Source: Dickeya poaceiphila (GTDB taxonomy: Bacteria; Pseudomonadota; Gammaproteobacteria; Enterobacterales; Enterobacteriaceae). From it: DNA of 64,000 nt. Position numbers and translations under genes: made by a program. Below, one piece after another: positions 9,089 through 18,591 of the stretch. The notes below the pieces were generated by a model. It worked only from the letters and a program-made list of their open reading frames with translations. It did no database searches and was not told the origin of the DNA. The DNA lies in assembly GCF_007858975.2 (NCBI RefSeq), contig NZ_CP042220.2, forward strand, positions 3,596,001 to 3,660,000, given 5' to 3'. The first letter of the stretch is position 1, and every line of letters begins with the position of its first letter.

Positions 9089-10748
9089 TGTCAGCAACAC
9101 TGATATAAGACCGCAAAGGGGGTGCGGACGATTTCCTGGACTCTCAGGAGATAATTTATGTATTCCAAAGCTGAGCGCCTTCGCGCTATTGAGCTCTATT
9201 TTAAATTCGGCAGAAAGATCACCTCTGTTATTCGTGAACTGGGCTACCCCACAGAACGCAACCTCCGGCGATGGGTACAGGCATGGGAAGCCAGCAGTGG
9301 CGATATCAGTTGCCTGCCCCGCAAAGAGCGCTACTCTGATGCGCAGAAACAGGCCGCCGTCGACCATTACCTTACGCACGGCTGCTGCCTTGCCCATACC
9401 CGAAGGACGCTGGGATACCCCTGCGGTGCGCTTCTTATTCGCTGGATAGATGAACTCCATCCCGGCTGGCGACGCATCCACACCAGTGTGCAAAACGCCA
9501 GCGCGCCCTTTAAGCCGGAGGTTAAGCTGCAGGCCGTCAGGGATCTGTGTACCCGGACCATCCCCGCCCAAAAAATCGCACAGGACGTGGGCGTCAGCCG
9601 GCAGGTGTTGTATAAATGGAAAGACGAGGCCATCGGCGATGAGACTTACCAGTTCATGCGAAAAAATGACGACCCCTCCCTTATCCAGGAACGTGATGCG
9701 CTACGGGAAGAGCTTGCCCGGCTCACTCAGGCGGTAAAGCGCCAGCAGCTGGAACTGGATATCCTGAAGAAGGCGGAGGAAATAATAAAAAAAGACCCGG
9801 GCATCAGCGTCAGCACCCTGACAAACAGGGAAAAGACGAAGGTCGCTGATGCCCTCAGAGATACACATCCACTGCCAGTGCTGCTGAGCACCCTGAGGCT
9901 CGCCCGCAGCAGCTATTTTTATCACCGTGCAGCACTGCGTGCCGGTGATAAACACGCCGGTGTGCGCGTCAGCCTGTCGGAGATCTTCCACGCCAACTAC
10001 CGCTGTTACGGCTACCGCCGCCTGCACGCAATGCTCCGTCATGAAGGCGTCCGGCTCTCTGAAAAAGTCGTGCGCAGGCTGATGTCAGAAGAAAAGCTTG
10101 TTGTCAGTACAGCCCGTCGACGGCGTTACAGCTCGTACTGCGGAGAAATCGGGGTGGCCCCTGATAATCTTCTTGCGAGGGACTTCACCGCCGGGTTGCC
10201 CAATCAGAAGTGGCTGACGGATATCACGGAGTTCCATCTGCCCGCAGGCAAAGTGTGGCTGTCACCAGTCGTGGACTGCTTCGACGGTAAGGTGGTGAGC
10301 TGGTCGTTGAGCACCCGGCCAGACGCGATGCTTGCCAACAGCATGCTGGAAAGAGCGATCGGCACGCTAAAACCGCCCGAACGTCCGATCATACACAGCG
10401 ATCGCGGCGGACATTACCGGTGGCCGGGGTGGTTACAGAGAATATCATCCTCGGGCCTGGTGCGCTCTATGTCGCGCAAAGGTTGCTCTCCGGATAATGC
10501 GGCGTGCGAAGGGTTCTTCGGACGGCTGAAAAACGAGATGTATTATGGTCGCAACTGGTCAGGTGTAACGCTGGATGACTTTATGAAGCAGGTGGATGGC
10601 TACATCCGCTGGTACAATAGTCATCGGATCAAGCTGTCGCTGGGCGCAGTGAGCCCTGAAACGTACCGGAAAAGACTGGGGTTAATCTAATCAACCAGTC
10701 CAGGAAATCGTCCGCACCCAAAGCGGTCATTAAGCGGTGTTGTTGACA
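9089..10748 (+). mobile_element. Inner IS3-family element with long imperfect terminal inverted repeats
   Basis: The left end 9089 'TGTCAGCAACAC' matches the reverse complement of the right end 10737-10748 ('TGTCAACAACAC'). Further in, 9120-9142 and 10697-10719 are exact inverted copies (GGGTGCGGACGATTTCC...). The sequence TTCTTCTG flanks both sides (9081-9088 and 10753-10760), the right copy offset by four bases. A 12-bp imperfect target duplication is possible. The element is about 1660 bp long and carries a single transposase gene. Confidence 0.8.
9158..10690 (+). CDS. IS3-family transposase, single 510-aa frame
   Basis: This is an intact transposase for the inner element. Two N-terminal helix-turn-helix units come first (YSKAERLRAIELYFKFG; then 'AQKIAQDVGVSRQVLYKWKDEA'). 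A coiled coil follows near residues 170-215 (ALREELARLTQAVKRQQLEL). The rve catalytic domain has Asp in 'KWLTDITEFH', Asp in 'IIHSDRGGHY' and Glu in 'AACEGFFGRLKNEM'. Most IS3 elements need a frameshift to fuse OrfA and OrfB; here both parts are in one frame, as in some IS150-like relatives. The start ATG at 9158 follows 'CTCAGGAG'. All catalytic residues are present, so the element may be active. Confidence 0.9.
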   Translation: MYSKAERLRAIELYFKFGRKITSVIRELGYPTERNLRRWVQAWEASSGDISCLPRKERYSDAQKQAAVDHYLTHGCCLAHTRRTLGYPCGALLIRWIDELHPGWRRIHTSVQNASAPFKPEVKLQAVRDLCTRTIPAQKIAQDVGVSRQVLYKWKDEAIGDETYQFMRKNDDPSLIQERDALREELARLTQAVKRQQLELDILKKAEEIIKKDPGISVSTLTNREKTKVADALRDTHPLPVLLSTLRLARSSYFYHRAALRAGDKHAGVRVSLSEIFHANYRCYGYRRLHAMLRHEGVRLSEKVVRRLMSEEKLVVSTARRRRYSSYCGEIGVAPDNLLARDFTAGLPNQKWLTDITEFHLPAGKVWLSPVVDCFDGKVVSWSLSTRPDAMLANSMLERAIGTLKPPERPIIHSDRGGHYRWPGWLQRISSSGLVRSMSRKGCSPDNAACEGFFGRLKNEMYYGRNWSGVTLDDFMKQVDGYIRWYNSHRIKLSLGAVSPETYRKRLGLI

Positions 10749-11390
10749 GATGTTCTTCTGCGCCGGGAAGGCTGGTTGATTAACCATAAGAAAACTCACC
10801 GTATTTATTGTCAGGAAGGTCTGAATCTGCGGACAAAGCGTCCCCGCCGGCATGTCACCGCCAGACAACGACGTGCACGTCCGGCAGTCAGTGCAGTGGA
10901 CCCGTGCTGGAGCATGGATGTCGTTGCTGATAATCTGTTCAACGGGCGTCGGATACGGACGCTAACTGTAGTCGATAATTTTAGTCGGGAATGTCTGGCG
11001 ATCCAGGTCGGTCAGGGGCTGCGCGGCGAGGATGTGGTCGCCGTGATAGAGCGTTTGAAACAGTTACGCAAGCGCGTGCCGGGACGGCTGCAGACCGACA
11101 ACGGCAGCGAATTTATTTCCAGGTCGTTGGATCCATGGGCCTATGAAAACAAGGTGACGATGGACTTCTCACGGCCCGGAAAACCGACAGATAATGCGCT
11201 GATCGAGTCATTTAATGGCAGTTTTCGCAATGAATGTCTGAATGTCCACGGGTTCCTGTCACGGGAAGATGCGCAGGAAAAGGTCGAGCGCTGGCGGCAG
11301 GAATATAACCAGCAAAGGCCCCATTCCTCGTTAAATAACCAGACTCCGGAGGAATTTGTCCGAAGTCTGCAAAAAGGTCCGGATCTCTAA
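10749..11390 (+). pseudogene. IS407-like transposase orfB, 3' part
   Basis: This is the C-terminal two thirds of an IS3 OrfB. It has the DDE residues in 'WSMDVVADNLFNGRR', 'LQTDNGSEF' and 'NALIESFNGSFRNECLN', and ends in 'SSLNNQTPEEFV'. The reading frame is now preceded by the end of the inner IS, and a GTG at 10737 inside that IS gives a spurious start. Without its N-terminus and OrfA partner it cannot transpose. Confidence 0.85.
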
Positions 11391-11431
11391 TTTAGCCTGG
11401 CACTGATATTGGGAAGAGAGCAACCAATTAA

Positions 11432-11641
11432 TCACTCTTCCGGCCAATACTCCAGAACATCGCCGGGCTGACAGGCCAACGCCTCACATAGTCTCTGCAA
11501 TGTATCGAACCGGATACTTTTCACTTTGCTAGATTTCAGCAACGAAAGGTTCTGTTCGGTAATGCCGATAAGCCTCGCCAGTTCACGAGACTTCATCTTT
11601 TTTTGTGCCAGCAGCACATCCAGTTTGATAACAATTGGCAT
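11432..11641 (-). CDS. Small XRE-family transcriptional regulator
   Basis: This is a 69-aa Cro/CI-type DNA-binding protein: MPIVIKLDVLLAQKKM, then the helix-turn-helix 'ARLIGITEQNLSLLKSSK' and 'FDTLQRLCEALACQPGDVLEY'. I chose the ATG at 11641. An upstream TTG start would add 11 residues outside the conserved domain. Regulators of this type (YozG-like) often pair with a DUF2975 membrane protein gene. No such partner is seen here, and the nested IS lies directly downstream, so a neighbour may have been lost. The target is unknown; autoregulation is usual for the family. Confidence 0.75.
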   Translation of the reverse strand: MPIVIKLDVLLAQKKMKSRELARLIGITEQNLSLLKSSKVKSIRFDTLQRLCEALACQPGDVLEYWPEE

Positions 11642-12088
11642 AGCCAGTCTTACCAATAATTCCTCATGCCCCAATAAAATACGCCATCCAGCACAATAAG
11701 ATGAATTGCGCCTTACGCCGCGCCCGACAATTTACAACCCAACCACATTTGATCATATTTTTTTACAAAAATTTGTATTTCTTTTCTGTCAACACAGTGA
11801 AGCAACATCACTTTTTTCACCGTTCATCCTGATGCCATTGCTCCCACCGATCAATAAACTTATCGTTTAACGATAAAAAAACATTGAAAACAGTAATAAA
11901 CAGCAATTTTACAATAAATACATGCGATCAAATTAAAAAAACTTATTTCATGATCTCCTTGTCAGATTCCTATTAAAAGCAGTTAAGCATGAGCAAGCCA
12001 GTTTACTTTTTTCTCAATCAGGCAAATGATAAGAACATAAGTTCATTTCAAATGAAATAATGTTTTAATTTTGTTAGGCGAATCGATC
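11642..12088. other. Divergent intergenic region between the XRE gene and togT
   Basis: About 450 bp of AT-rich DNA should hold promoters for the XRE gene (leftward) and togT (rightward). The KdgR box at 12051-12069 is the one recognised site. A GTGA/TCAC dyad near 11810 has a seven-base spacer, one more than a CRP site, so I do not call it. Confidence 0.55.
12051..12069 (+). promoter_or_regulatory. KdgR operator of togT
   Basis: AATGAAATAATGTTTTAAT matches the published KdgR consensus AATRAAAYRNYRTTTYATT at 18 of 19 positions. It ends 20 bp before the togT ATG. KdgR is the IclR-family repressor of pectin catabolism in Dickeya and Pectobacterium and is released by 2-keto-3-deoxygluconate. 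This site links the gene to pectin use and supports the togT name. Confidence 0.82.
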
Positions 12089-13615
12089 ATGAATAAACCC
12101 ATTACGTTCAAACACACGTTCTGCTATGGCAGCGCGAACTTGCTGGGCAGTGGTGCTTTAGCCATCAGTGGTGCCTGGCTAATGTATTTCTATACCACAT
12201 TTTGTGGATTGTCCCTGGTTGAAGCCGCAGCCATTTTCTCTGTAGCTAGCGTTATCGACGCTATCAGTAACCCGATCATGGGTTACATCAGCGACAACTT
12301 CTATAATACCCGTATCGGTCGCCTCTTTGGTCGCCGCCGTTTCTTCATTCTGCTCGGTATCCCGCTGGTACTTGTCTATCCGATGCTGTGGATGGAAGGT
12401 TTAAGCTTCTGGTACTACATGTCAACCTATGTGTTGTTCGAGCTTATCTATACCTCCATCATGGTGCCGTATGAAACACTCGCTACCGAGATGACCACCG
12501 ACTTTAAAGTCCGCTCCAGACTGACTGGCTCCAAGGCTATCTTCGGTAAAGTCGCTAACTTTCTGGCGGCGTTCATTCCCGGTCAGTTTATTGGCATCTA
12601 CGGCAAAGACTCCGCTACACCGTTCTTCTACACCGGTCTGGCTTATGGCGTCATCATGTGTGCGGCAATGATCGCTCTCTATTTCACGTCATGGGAGCGC
12701 TCGCCGAGCGAAGTGGCGCGCGAACACCCCCAAAATCTGTGGCAATCGCTGAGAAAACTCAGTGTCGACATGGCCTCTACTTTCCGTCTGCGTATTTTCC
12801 GCAAACACCTTGGGATGTACCTGTTCGGTTTTGGTGCTGAATGGCTGTTCGCTTCCGCGTTCACGTACTTTATCGTATTCGGCCTGAAGCAAAGCACGGC
12901 GGTCGTGTCCCAGCTAAACAGTTTCAGTTCGGTGATGCAGTTTATCTCCACATTCCTCTTCATCGGCATTTGCGTAAAAATGGGTTTTGGTCGCCCATAC
13001 CGCATGGCATTGATGGTAGTGATTGTCAGCGTACTCGCTTACGCAGCACTCTATTTCACTGGCTGGTCTCAAACAGCGACTATCGCCGTTCTGTTCGGCA
13101 TCACTGCCATCTTCGGTCTGAGTACTGGTGGCATCTACTACATTCCCTGGACAGTCTACACCTTCCTGGCAGATGTGGATGAAGTGCTAACGGGGCGGCG
13201 CCGTGAAGGGATTTATGCCGGTGCCATGACCTTTGCAGGCAAGATGGTACGTTCCGTGATTGTCTTCGCCATGGGCTGGATTCTGAGTCAGTTTGGGTTT
13301 ATATCCGGCAAAGCAGCCCAACCGGAAAGCGCAGTACTGGCAATTGTGGGTGTGTTCTCACTGGGTGTCATTGCACTGGCCGTGGTTGCTATCTACTTCA
13401 GCGCCCAGATGCGGCTGGACCGTAAGAACCATATGATTCTGCTGCAAGAGATCGCCCGTATCAAAGCAGGCGGTGCCATTGCTGATGTTCCTGCTGAAGC
13501 CCGCGCGGTTGCCGAAGAACTGACCGGCTGGAAATATGAACAGTGCTGGGGTAATAACCCACTCGGTCTGCAACAGGCAGCACCGAAACCCGTGGTTGCG
13601 ACCTCTCACCACTAA
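12089..13615 (+). CDS. togT: GPH-family oligogalacturonide transporter TogT
   Basis: This is a 508-aa secondary transporter with about 12 membrane helices from the glycoside-pentoside-hexuronide:cation family (MelB fold). The N-terminal signature is visible: 'LMYFYTTFCGLSLVEAAAIF' followed by 'VIDAISNPIMGYISDN'. Loop 2-3 carries 'RIGRLFGRRRFFILLG'. TogT of Dickeya imports oligogalacturonides made by pectate lyases; RhiT-like rhamnogalacturonide porters are the closest alternative. The KdgR box overlapping the promoter favours TogT. The ATG at 12089 is preferred to an upstream GTG that lies inside the operator-proximal leader. The gene is monocistronic, with a hairpin 25 bp after the stop. Confidence 0.85.
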   Translation: MNKPITFKHTFCYGSANLLGSGALAISGAWLMYFYTTFCGLSLVEAAAIFSVASVIDAISNPIMGYISDNFYNTRIGRLFGRRRFFILLGIPLVLVYPMLWMEGLSFWYYMSTYVLFELIYTSIMVPYETLATEMTTDFKVRSRLTGSKAIFGKVANFLAAFIPGQFIGIYGKDSATPFFYTGLAYGVIMCAAMIALYFTSWERSPSEVAREHPQNLWQSLRKLSVDMASTFRLRIFRKHLGMYLFGFGAEWLFASAFTYFIVFGLKQSTAVVSQLNSFSSVMQFISTFLFIGICVKMGFGRPYRMALMVVIVSVLAYAALYFTGWSQTATIAVLFGITAIFGLSTGGIYYIPWTVYTFLADVDEVLTGRRREGIYAGAMTFAGKMVRSVIVFAMGWILSQFGFISGKAAQPESAVLAIVGVFSLGVIALAVVAIYFSAQMRLDRKNHMILLQEIARIKAGGAIADVPAEARAVAEELTGWKYEQCWGNNPLGLQQAAPKPVVATSHH

Positions 13616-13639
13616 ATTGCTCATCAGTCAGTTATTACT

Positions 13640-13664
13640 CAATGCCGCCCACCAGGCGGCATTG
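13640..13664 (+). terminator. Hairpin after togT
   Basis: CAATGCCGCC and GGCGGCATTG form a 10-bp stem with a five-base loop, followed by AGATTT. The U-tract is poor, so termination may be partial. It lies 25 bp after the togT stop. Confidence 0.6.
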
Positions 13665-13749
13665 AGATTTACAGATCGATTGTTTATGTTGTCCAATAAA
13701 CCACTGCCGGTACGAAGCAAACGCAGTGTAGTAAACAGAATCCAACCGC

Positions 13750-14760
13750 CTATATCAGCGCAGCCTCCCGCAGTTCACTTTTCAGGTAGGCGTAGTAAAT
13801 CGGTGCGGCAATGACTCCAGAAATGCCAAATGCGGCCTCAAACACCAGCATAGCCAACAAAATTTCCCAGGCATGTGCCTTGATACGAGTACCGACAATC
13901 TGGGCATTGAGGAAATACTCCAGTTTGTGGATCAGCATCAGATAAACCAGGGCCAGCAGTGCGATTGGCAACGAGATCGACAACGCGGCGATGAACACCA
14001 CGGAATTGGAAATCAGATTACCAATTACCGGCAGCAAACCAAAAATGAAAGTTAACGCTACTAACGTTTTAGCAAACGGTAGGTGGATAGCAAAACCAGG
14101 CAGCACGCCAAGAATGAGAATAGCGGACAGCACGGTGTTCACCAGCGAAATCTTCACCTGTGCAAACACAATATTGCGAAATGAGGACGAGAGTAGCGCT
14201 ATCCGATGCATCAATTCAGTTTTCAGCAACGGTCTTTCCACTGTCAGTTCGACGTTATACAGAGAGATGATCGCCCCAAGGATCATGCCGATCAACATGG
14301 TGACGAATCCATGCAAAAAATCTTTCCCCATGTTCTGCAACATCACCACATGTTTTTGCAGCCACATCACAAACTCGTGCTGCAACTCCTCCACACTGAC
14401 CGGTAGATAACCCGGTAGATAGGTCATAAGTTGCTTTTGCACATCATCGAGAATAAAGGCGATACGGGCATTAAATACGCTGGTATCTTTCATTTCCTGC
14501 ATAAGCACCCCAACCAACGTGCCGAAAAGTACACTTAGCAGGCTGACCACCAGCGTACTGATCACCGCGACCACCGCCAGACGGGCGCGCTTACCGCTGA
14601 TCACCTTCTGAAAATACGGCGTCAACAGATTAATGATTTCATACACCAGAAAACCGGCAATAAAGCAGGCAAGCAGGCGCAACTCAATCAAGAGCAGCAG
14701 CCCCCCCATAACAAAGATAAAACTTAACAACCTGGCCTGTTTCAAATTCAACAACTGCAT
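13750..14760 (-). CDS. AI-2E family transporter (PerM/YdiK-like)
   Basis: This is a 336-aa inner-membrane protein with about eight hydrophobic segments. The AI-2E domain is recognised by the central 'GVLPGFAIHLPFAKTLVALTFIFGLLPVIGNLISN' region and the C-terminal pattern 'WEILLAMLVFEAAFGISGVIAAP'. Despite the family name only some members export autoinducer-2; others act in Na+/H+ exchange or are unassigned, so the substrate is left open. It is convergent with togT and has its own upstream region. Confidence 0.85.
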   Translation of the reverse strand: MQLLNLKQARLLSFIFVMGGLLLLIELRLLACFIAGFLVYEIINLLTPYFQKVISGKRARLAVVAVISTLVVSLLSVLFGTLVGVLMQEMKDTSVFNARIAFILDDVQKQLMTYLPGYLPVSVEELQHEFVMWLQKHVVMLQNMGKDFLHGFVTMLIGMILGAIISLYNVELTVERPLLKTELMHRIALLSSSFRNIVFAQVKISLVNTVLSAILILGVLPGFAIHLPFAKTLVALTFIFGLLPVIGNLISNSVVFIAALSISLPIALLALVYLMLIHKLEYFLNAQIVGTRIKAHAWEILLAMLVFEAAFGISGVIAAPIYYAYLKSELREAALI

Positions 14761-15356
14761 ATGACATCCCGTTTCGTACTACCACGTCAGAGAACATTGC
14801 CTGCCAGCGCGGGACTAACCGCAGCCAGAAGTGGCAATACTCTGACCATGAAATAATATTTCAGCGACCATTTTTAGCGTTTTACCCACGAAACACCAGC
14901 ATGGCTAACATCATTTTTGGTCACAAACGCTATAGAGCACCGTCTCACACATCATTCTGCTCAACGTTCCATGTACCCACTGGCTGCGTTCGTTCACTCT
15001 AATCACTTACCTGAGTAGACCTGTAAGTATCCCTGCCTCGAATTATTTAGGGTATAGATTCTAATCTCATAAGAATTTGCGCGCTTACCACCTTCTGCAA
15101 TTTGAGTTATTTGGGGGTATGCATATTTCATTATTTATTTCATATTGATACAAAAAATTCACTTTTTACAAAAAATGTATTTAAATATGAAATTGATACT
15201 GGCTTATTTGTGGGGTCAGTTATCGAAACGTATCGATATAAAGGCAATAAAACAGAGAGGATATAGAAATGCGATTAATACCGTAGCAGCAGTCACAAAA
15301 GTACAAAAGTCATATCAAAAAATGACAATCTAAATTTCATTTTTCAAAGCATAACA
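14761..15356. other. Intergenic region with a truncated interspersed repeat
   Basis: This 600-bp AT-rich stretch has no convincing gene. Positions 14970-15056 are a shortened copy of the repeat at 62888-63022, sharing 'AATCACTTAC' and 'CTCGAATTATTTAGGGTATA'. A 62-codon frame at 15145-15333 has a TTG start and no ribosome-binding site and is not called. Confidence 0.6.
14970..15056 (-). repeat. Truncated copy of a Dickeya-type interspersed palindromic repeat
   Basis: It aligns to the reverse complement of 62888-63022 through TGGCTGC, TCGxTCAC, AATCACTTAC and the terminal CTCGAATTATTTAGGG TATAGAT. The central part is deleted. It is a second family member within the window. Confidence 0.75.
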
Positions 15357-15770
15357 TCATGAAGCCATTGTTGTGGTTATGTCTCCCTCATCCTGGTTTA
15401 GGATTAACAGCGACAATACCCGATCTTCTACGTTCAACTTAGAGAATGAGAGCGTACTGAGCGGCTTTTTAGCAAATCCGTCAGAAAGCAAATCCCAGGC
15501 AACATGTGTGCTGAGCAAATCGTTGTTGGTCATAAAGTCCTGATAAGCAAACCGGACGTTGACCGGAAGCACTTCGTCAATAGAAGCGGGTGTTGTGGTA
15601 CCAGCACGCAGGCCAAAGTGCGCATTAAATGCGGAATTCGCGCAGAGTATCTTGCATTTCTCATCAATGACTGCAATTGCACGTCTGTCATTGTGAACAG
15701 GGGCACTTAACATGCTCATAATTTCATTCTGCCCAAATATCAGACTCATATATCCTCTGTTTCTTGCCAT
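15357..15770 (-). CDS. Small PAS-like protein of unknown function
   Basis: This 137-aa cytoplasmic protein contains one PAS-like fold: 'RRAIAVIDEKCKILCANSAFNAHFGLRAG' resembles the first strands and helix of PAS domains ('...VIDxxGxIxxxNxAFxxxFG'). No kinase, GGDEF or DNA-binding domain is attached, so it may be a stand-alone sensor or a degraded regulator. The ATG at 15770 is chosen because GGGGGA precedes it by ten bases; a GTG at 15806 is possible. It is divergent from acs, 734 bp away, with no obvious partner. Confidence 0.6.
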   Translation of the reverse strand: MARNRGYMSLIFGQNEIMSMLSAPVHNDRRAIAVIDEKCKILCANSAFNAHFGLRAGTTTPASIDEVLPVNVRFAYQDFMTNNDLLSTHVAWDLLSDGFAKKPLSTLSFSKLNVEDRVLSLLILNQDEGDITTTMAS

Positions 15771-16504
15771 GTGAACACTATCCCCCTTGAAGTAGCCAAA
15801 CAACACCGGTAACTGGCAAATACAGGGATAGTTTTAACATCAGCCAGAATATACATCTGGCAACCAAAACCTTAAACCGTTGATATAATTATAATTTAAC
15901 AAAAACAAAGGATACCGAGTGATAACTTAATTTCCCACGTTATTACGCAGTTTAAAAAATATAGATTTATACTTTGGCTATTGTATCTCATGTCATCTGG
16001 CTAACTGAAAATTGAAATTACCTATCGCAATAATCAGCTTGCTTAATTATCAAGGTTTACTTAGAAAACCTCGCAATGCAGCAATGACATTAAATACAAC
16101 CACTTTAGGGATTATTTGCACTATATCCTCTTTTAGCGCAGGTCTATCGCTCAAATAAGGGCAATCTTTGGCCTGTTTGATCATATCTCTCGATCAAATT
16201 CTTGATAATGATAGTCAATACCAATTGAGTAGTCATTTTCATTAACTATTCCTTTTACGAATTCATGGGACGATACGCAGATGACAAAAATGTAAGCAGA
16301 ACGTGAGTAAAATCACATAAAACAGCGTACTTCGGCAAAGACATCACCATGATATCTGCCAACTAGGACTATTCTTAAAAGAAAACATCCAGGAATCTTT
16401 CCTGTAATGCGTGATCCATAGCGCAAAAAAGAAACAAACGTTAACGGCTCACTATTATTAACCATTGATTGACATAATATTAACAATGTTTAAGGAGACG
16501 CGCT
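15771..16504. other. Long regulatory region upstream of acs
   Basis: The 734 bp hold no gene. Recognised elements are a CRP-type dyad at 16302-16317 and a 23-bp dyad TTTGATC-N9-GATCAAA at 16176-16198. The great length fits the multi-site control known for acs in E. coli (CRP, FIS, IHF), but no other site could be assigned by eye. Confidence 0.55.
16302..16317 (+). promoter_or_regulatory. Probable CRP site upstream of acs
   Basis: CGTGAGTAAAATCACA matches TGTGA-N6-TCACA at nine of ten key positions. It lies about 190 bp upstream of the acs start. CRP activation of acs is established in E. coli; the promoter itself was not located here. Confidence 0.6.
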
Positions 16505-18466
16505 ATGAGCCAATATAATAAGCACCCTATACCTACCGCGATTGCGGAAAACGCCTTAATCACTGCCGAAAAATATAAAAAAATGTATCAGGAATCGGTA
16601 CAAGATCCTGATGCTTTCTGGCGGGAACAAGGCAAGATCATCGATTGGATCACCCCCTACCAACAGGTCAAAAATACCTCTTTTGACCCAGGCCATGTTC
16701 GCATCCGCTGGTTCGAGGACGGTACCCTCAATGTAGCGGCTAACTGCCTTGATCGTCACCTTGCTACACAAGGTGATCAAACTGCGATCATCTGGGAAGG
16801 TGACGATGCCAATGAAAGCAAGAAAGTCACCTACCGCGAGCTGCATCAGGCGGTTTGTCGTTTTGCCAACGTACTGAAATCAAAAGGTATCCGTAAAGGC
16901 GATGTCGTCGCCATTTATATGCCGATGGTGCCAGAAGCCGCAGTAGCGATGCTTGCCTGTGCACGCATCGGTGCTGTGCATTCGGTGATCTTCGGTGGAT
17001 TCTCTCCTGAATCAATCGCCGGGCGCATCGTCGATTCCAGCGCCAAACTGGTGGTCACCGCTGACGAAGGAATTCGTGCCGGACGGACAATTCCGCTGAA
17101 AAAGAACATTGATGAAGCTCTGCGCAATCCGGCAGTTACCAGTGTCAATCATGTAATCGTTTTCCAGCGAACCGGTAAACCCGGTAACTGGCAGGATGGG
17201 CGGGATCTGTGGTGGCACGAATTGGTTGCTCAGGTGGACGATCACTGCCCACCAGAAGAAATGAACGCCGAAGATCCACTGTTTATCCTTTATACCTCCG
17301 GTTCAACCGGTAAACCCAAAGGGGTGCTGCATACTACCGGCGGTTATCTGGTATATGCCGCCACCACATTTAAATATGTGTTTGATTACCACCCCGGCGA
17401 TATTTACTGGTGTACCGCAGACGTAGGTTGGGTAACCGGCCACAGCTACCTGTTGTACGGTCCATTGGCCTGTGGCGCCATCACGCTGATGTTCGAAGGC
17501 GTACCCAACTGGCCAACCGCCAGCCGGATGGGACAAGTGGTGGACAAGCACCAGGTTAATATCCTGTACACCGCGCCGACCGCTATCCGCGCGCTCATGG
17601 CAGATGGCGATAAGGCTATCGAAGGCACCTCTCGTCAGTCGCTCAAAATCATGGGTTCGGTGGGGGAACCCATCAACCCGGAAGCCTGGGAATGGTACTT
17701 CAAAAAAATTGGTAACAGCCGTTGCCCGATTGTCGATACCTGGTGGCAGACAGAAACCGGGGGATTCATGATTACTCCCTTGCCAGGCGCCATTGAACCC
17801 AAGCCCGGTTCTGCAACATTGCCGTTCTTCGGGGTACAGCCGGCGTTGGTAGACAATACCGGCAACCCACAGGACGGTGCCTGCGAAGGCAATCTGGTGA
17901 TTACCGACTCCTGGCCCGGTCAGGCGCGTACACTGTTCGGCGACCATGAACGTTTTGAACAAACCTACTTCTCGACGTTCAAGGGTATGTATTTCAGCGG
18001 CGACGGCGCACGCCGTGATGAAGACGGCTACTATTGGATCACCGGGCGCGTGGACGACGTATTGAACGTTTCCGGCCATCGGTTAGGAACTGCGGAAATT
18101 GAATCTGCACTGGTTTCGCACCCGAAAATCGCTGAAGCAGCGGTGGTCGGCATTCCACACAGCCTCAAAGGGCAGGCAATCTACGCCTATATCACGCTGA
18201 ATCATGGCGAAGAACCCACCAGTGAGCTGTATGCAGAAGTGCGTAACTGGGTGAGAAAAGAGATCGGCCCTATCGCAACGCCGGATATCCTGCATTGGAC
18301 CGATGCGCTACCGAAAACCCGATCCGGCAAAATCATGCGACGCATTCTTCGCAAGATTGCAGCCGGGGATACCAGCAATCTGGGGGATATCTCTACTCTC
18401 GCCGATCCTGGCGTGGTAGAGAAACTGCTGGAAGAAAAACAAGCCATGGACAACACACCGTCTTAA
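16505..18466 (+). CDS. acs: Acetyl-CoA synthetase
   Basis: This 653-aa AMP-forming enzyme makes acetyl-CoA from acetate, ATP and CoA (the high-affinity scavenging route). The adenylate-forming P-loop '[19 protein letters not shown]' is at about residue 265. '[18 protein letters not shown]' forms the acyl/ATP pocket near residue 412. The A8 hinge '[20 protein letters not shown]' follows, and the acetylatable lysine is in '[11 protein letters not shown]' near residue 609. Length matches the family (652 in E. coli). TAAGGAG precedes the ATG. It is followed by yjcH and actP, the conserved enterobacterial acetate operon. Confidence 0.98.
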   Translation: MSQYNKHPIPTAIAENALITAEKYKKMYQESVQDPDAFWREQGKIIDWITPYQQVKNTSFDPGHVRIRWFEDGTLNVAANCLDRHLATQGDQTAIIWEGDDANESKKVTYRELHQAVCRFANVLKSKGIRKGDVVAIYMPMVPEAAVAMLACARIGAVHSVIFGGFSPESIAGRIVDSSAKLVVTADEGIRAGRTIPLKKNIDEALRNPAVTSVNHVIVFQRTGKPGNWQDGRDLWWHELVAQVDDHCPPEEMNAEDPLFILYTSGSTGKPKGVLHTTGGYLVYAATTFKYVFDYHPGDIYWCTADVGWVTGHSYLLYGPLACGAITLMFEGVPNWPTASRMGQVVDKHQVNILYTAPTAIRALMADGDKAIEGTSRQSLKIMGSVGEPINPEAWEWYFKKIGNSRCPIVDTWWQTETGGFMITPLPGAIEPKPGSATLPFFGVQPALVDNTGNPQDGACEGNLVITDSWPGQARTLFGDHERFEQTYFSTFKGMYFSGDGARRDEDGYYWITGRVDDVLNVSGHRLGTAEIESALVSHPKIAEAAVVGIPHSLKGQAIYAYITLNHGEEPTSELYAEVRNWVRKEIGPIATPDILHWTDALPKTRSGKIMRRILRKIAAGDTSNLGDISTLADPGVVEKLLEEKQAMDNTPS

Positions 18467-18491
18467 CCGTTACCCGATAGATAAAAACAGC

Positions 18492-18535
18492 GCCACCCGC
18501 ACCAGATCGTATTACGCAGTCTGGTGTGTGGTGGC
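18492..18535 (+). promoter_or_regulatory. Hairpin between acs and yjcH
   Basis: GCCACCCGCACCAGA pairs with TCTGGTGTGTGGTGGC with small mismatches, leaving a loop of about a dozen bases. No T-run follows directly, so it is more likely an mRNA-stabilising or processing hairpin than a full terminator. Confidence 0.55.
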
Positions 18536-18591
18536 ACCTAAAAAACAGCCGCCCGTGAGGGCGACGCGACTTATCTGACTGGAGATTTATG

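Larger units (their letters stand above)
8703..11400 (+). mobile_element. Nested insertion: IS407-like relic interrupted by another IS3-family element
   Basis: The outer element runs from orfA at 8703 to the orfB stop at 11390. Its two halves join conceptually as 'RYGVQRIHILL' plus 'RREGWLINHKKTHRIY', a continuous IS3 orfB. The inner element (9089-10748) sits between them. The terminal repeats of the outer element were not identified. The complex separates the capsule operon from togT. Confidence 0.82.

Noticed and set aside
11805..11826. CRP-like dyad upstream of togT
   Set aside because: The spacer between GTGA and TCAC is seven bases instead of six; not called.
15145..15333. 62-codon plus-strand frame downstream of the truncated repeat
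   Set aside because: It uses a TTG start, has no ribosome-binding site, and the composition is just AT-rich noise.
16176..16198. FNR box reading of the TTTGATC dyad near acs
   Set aside because: FNR needs TTGAT-N4-ATCAA; here the half-sites are separated by more than twice that distance.
17303..18079. 258-codon frame antisense to acs
   Set aside because: It lies entirely within the acs gene on the opposite strand; a GC-rich gene commonly leaves such open frames.
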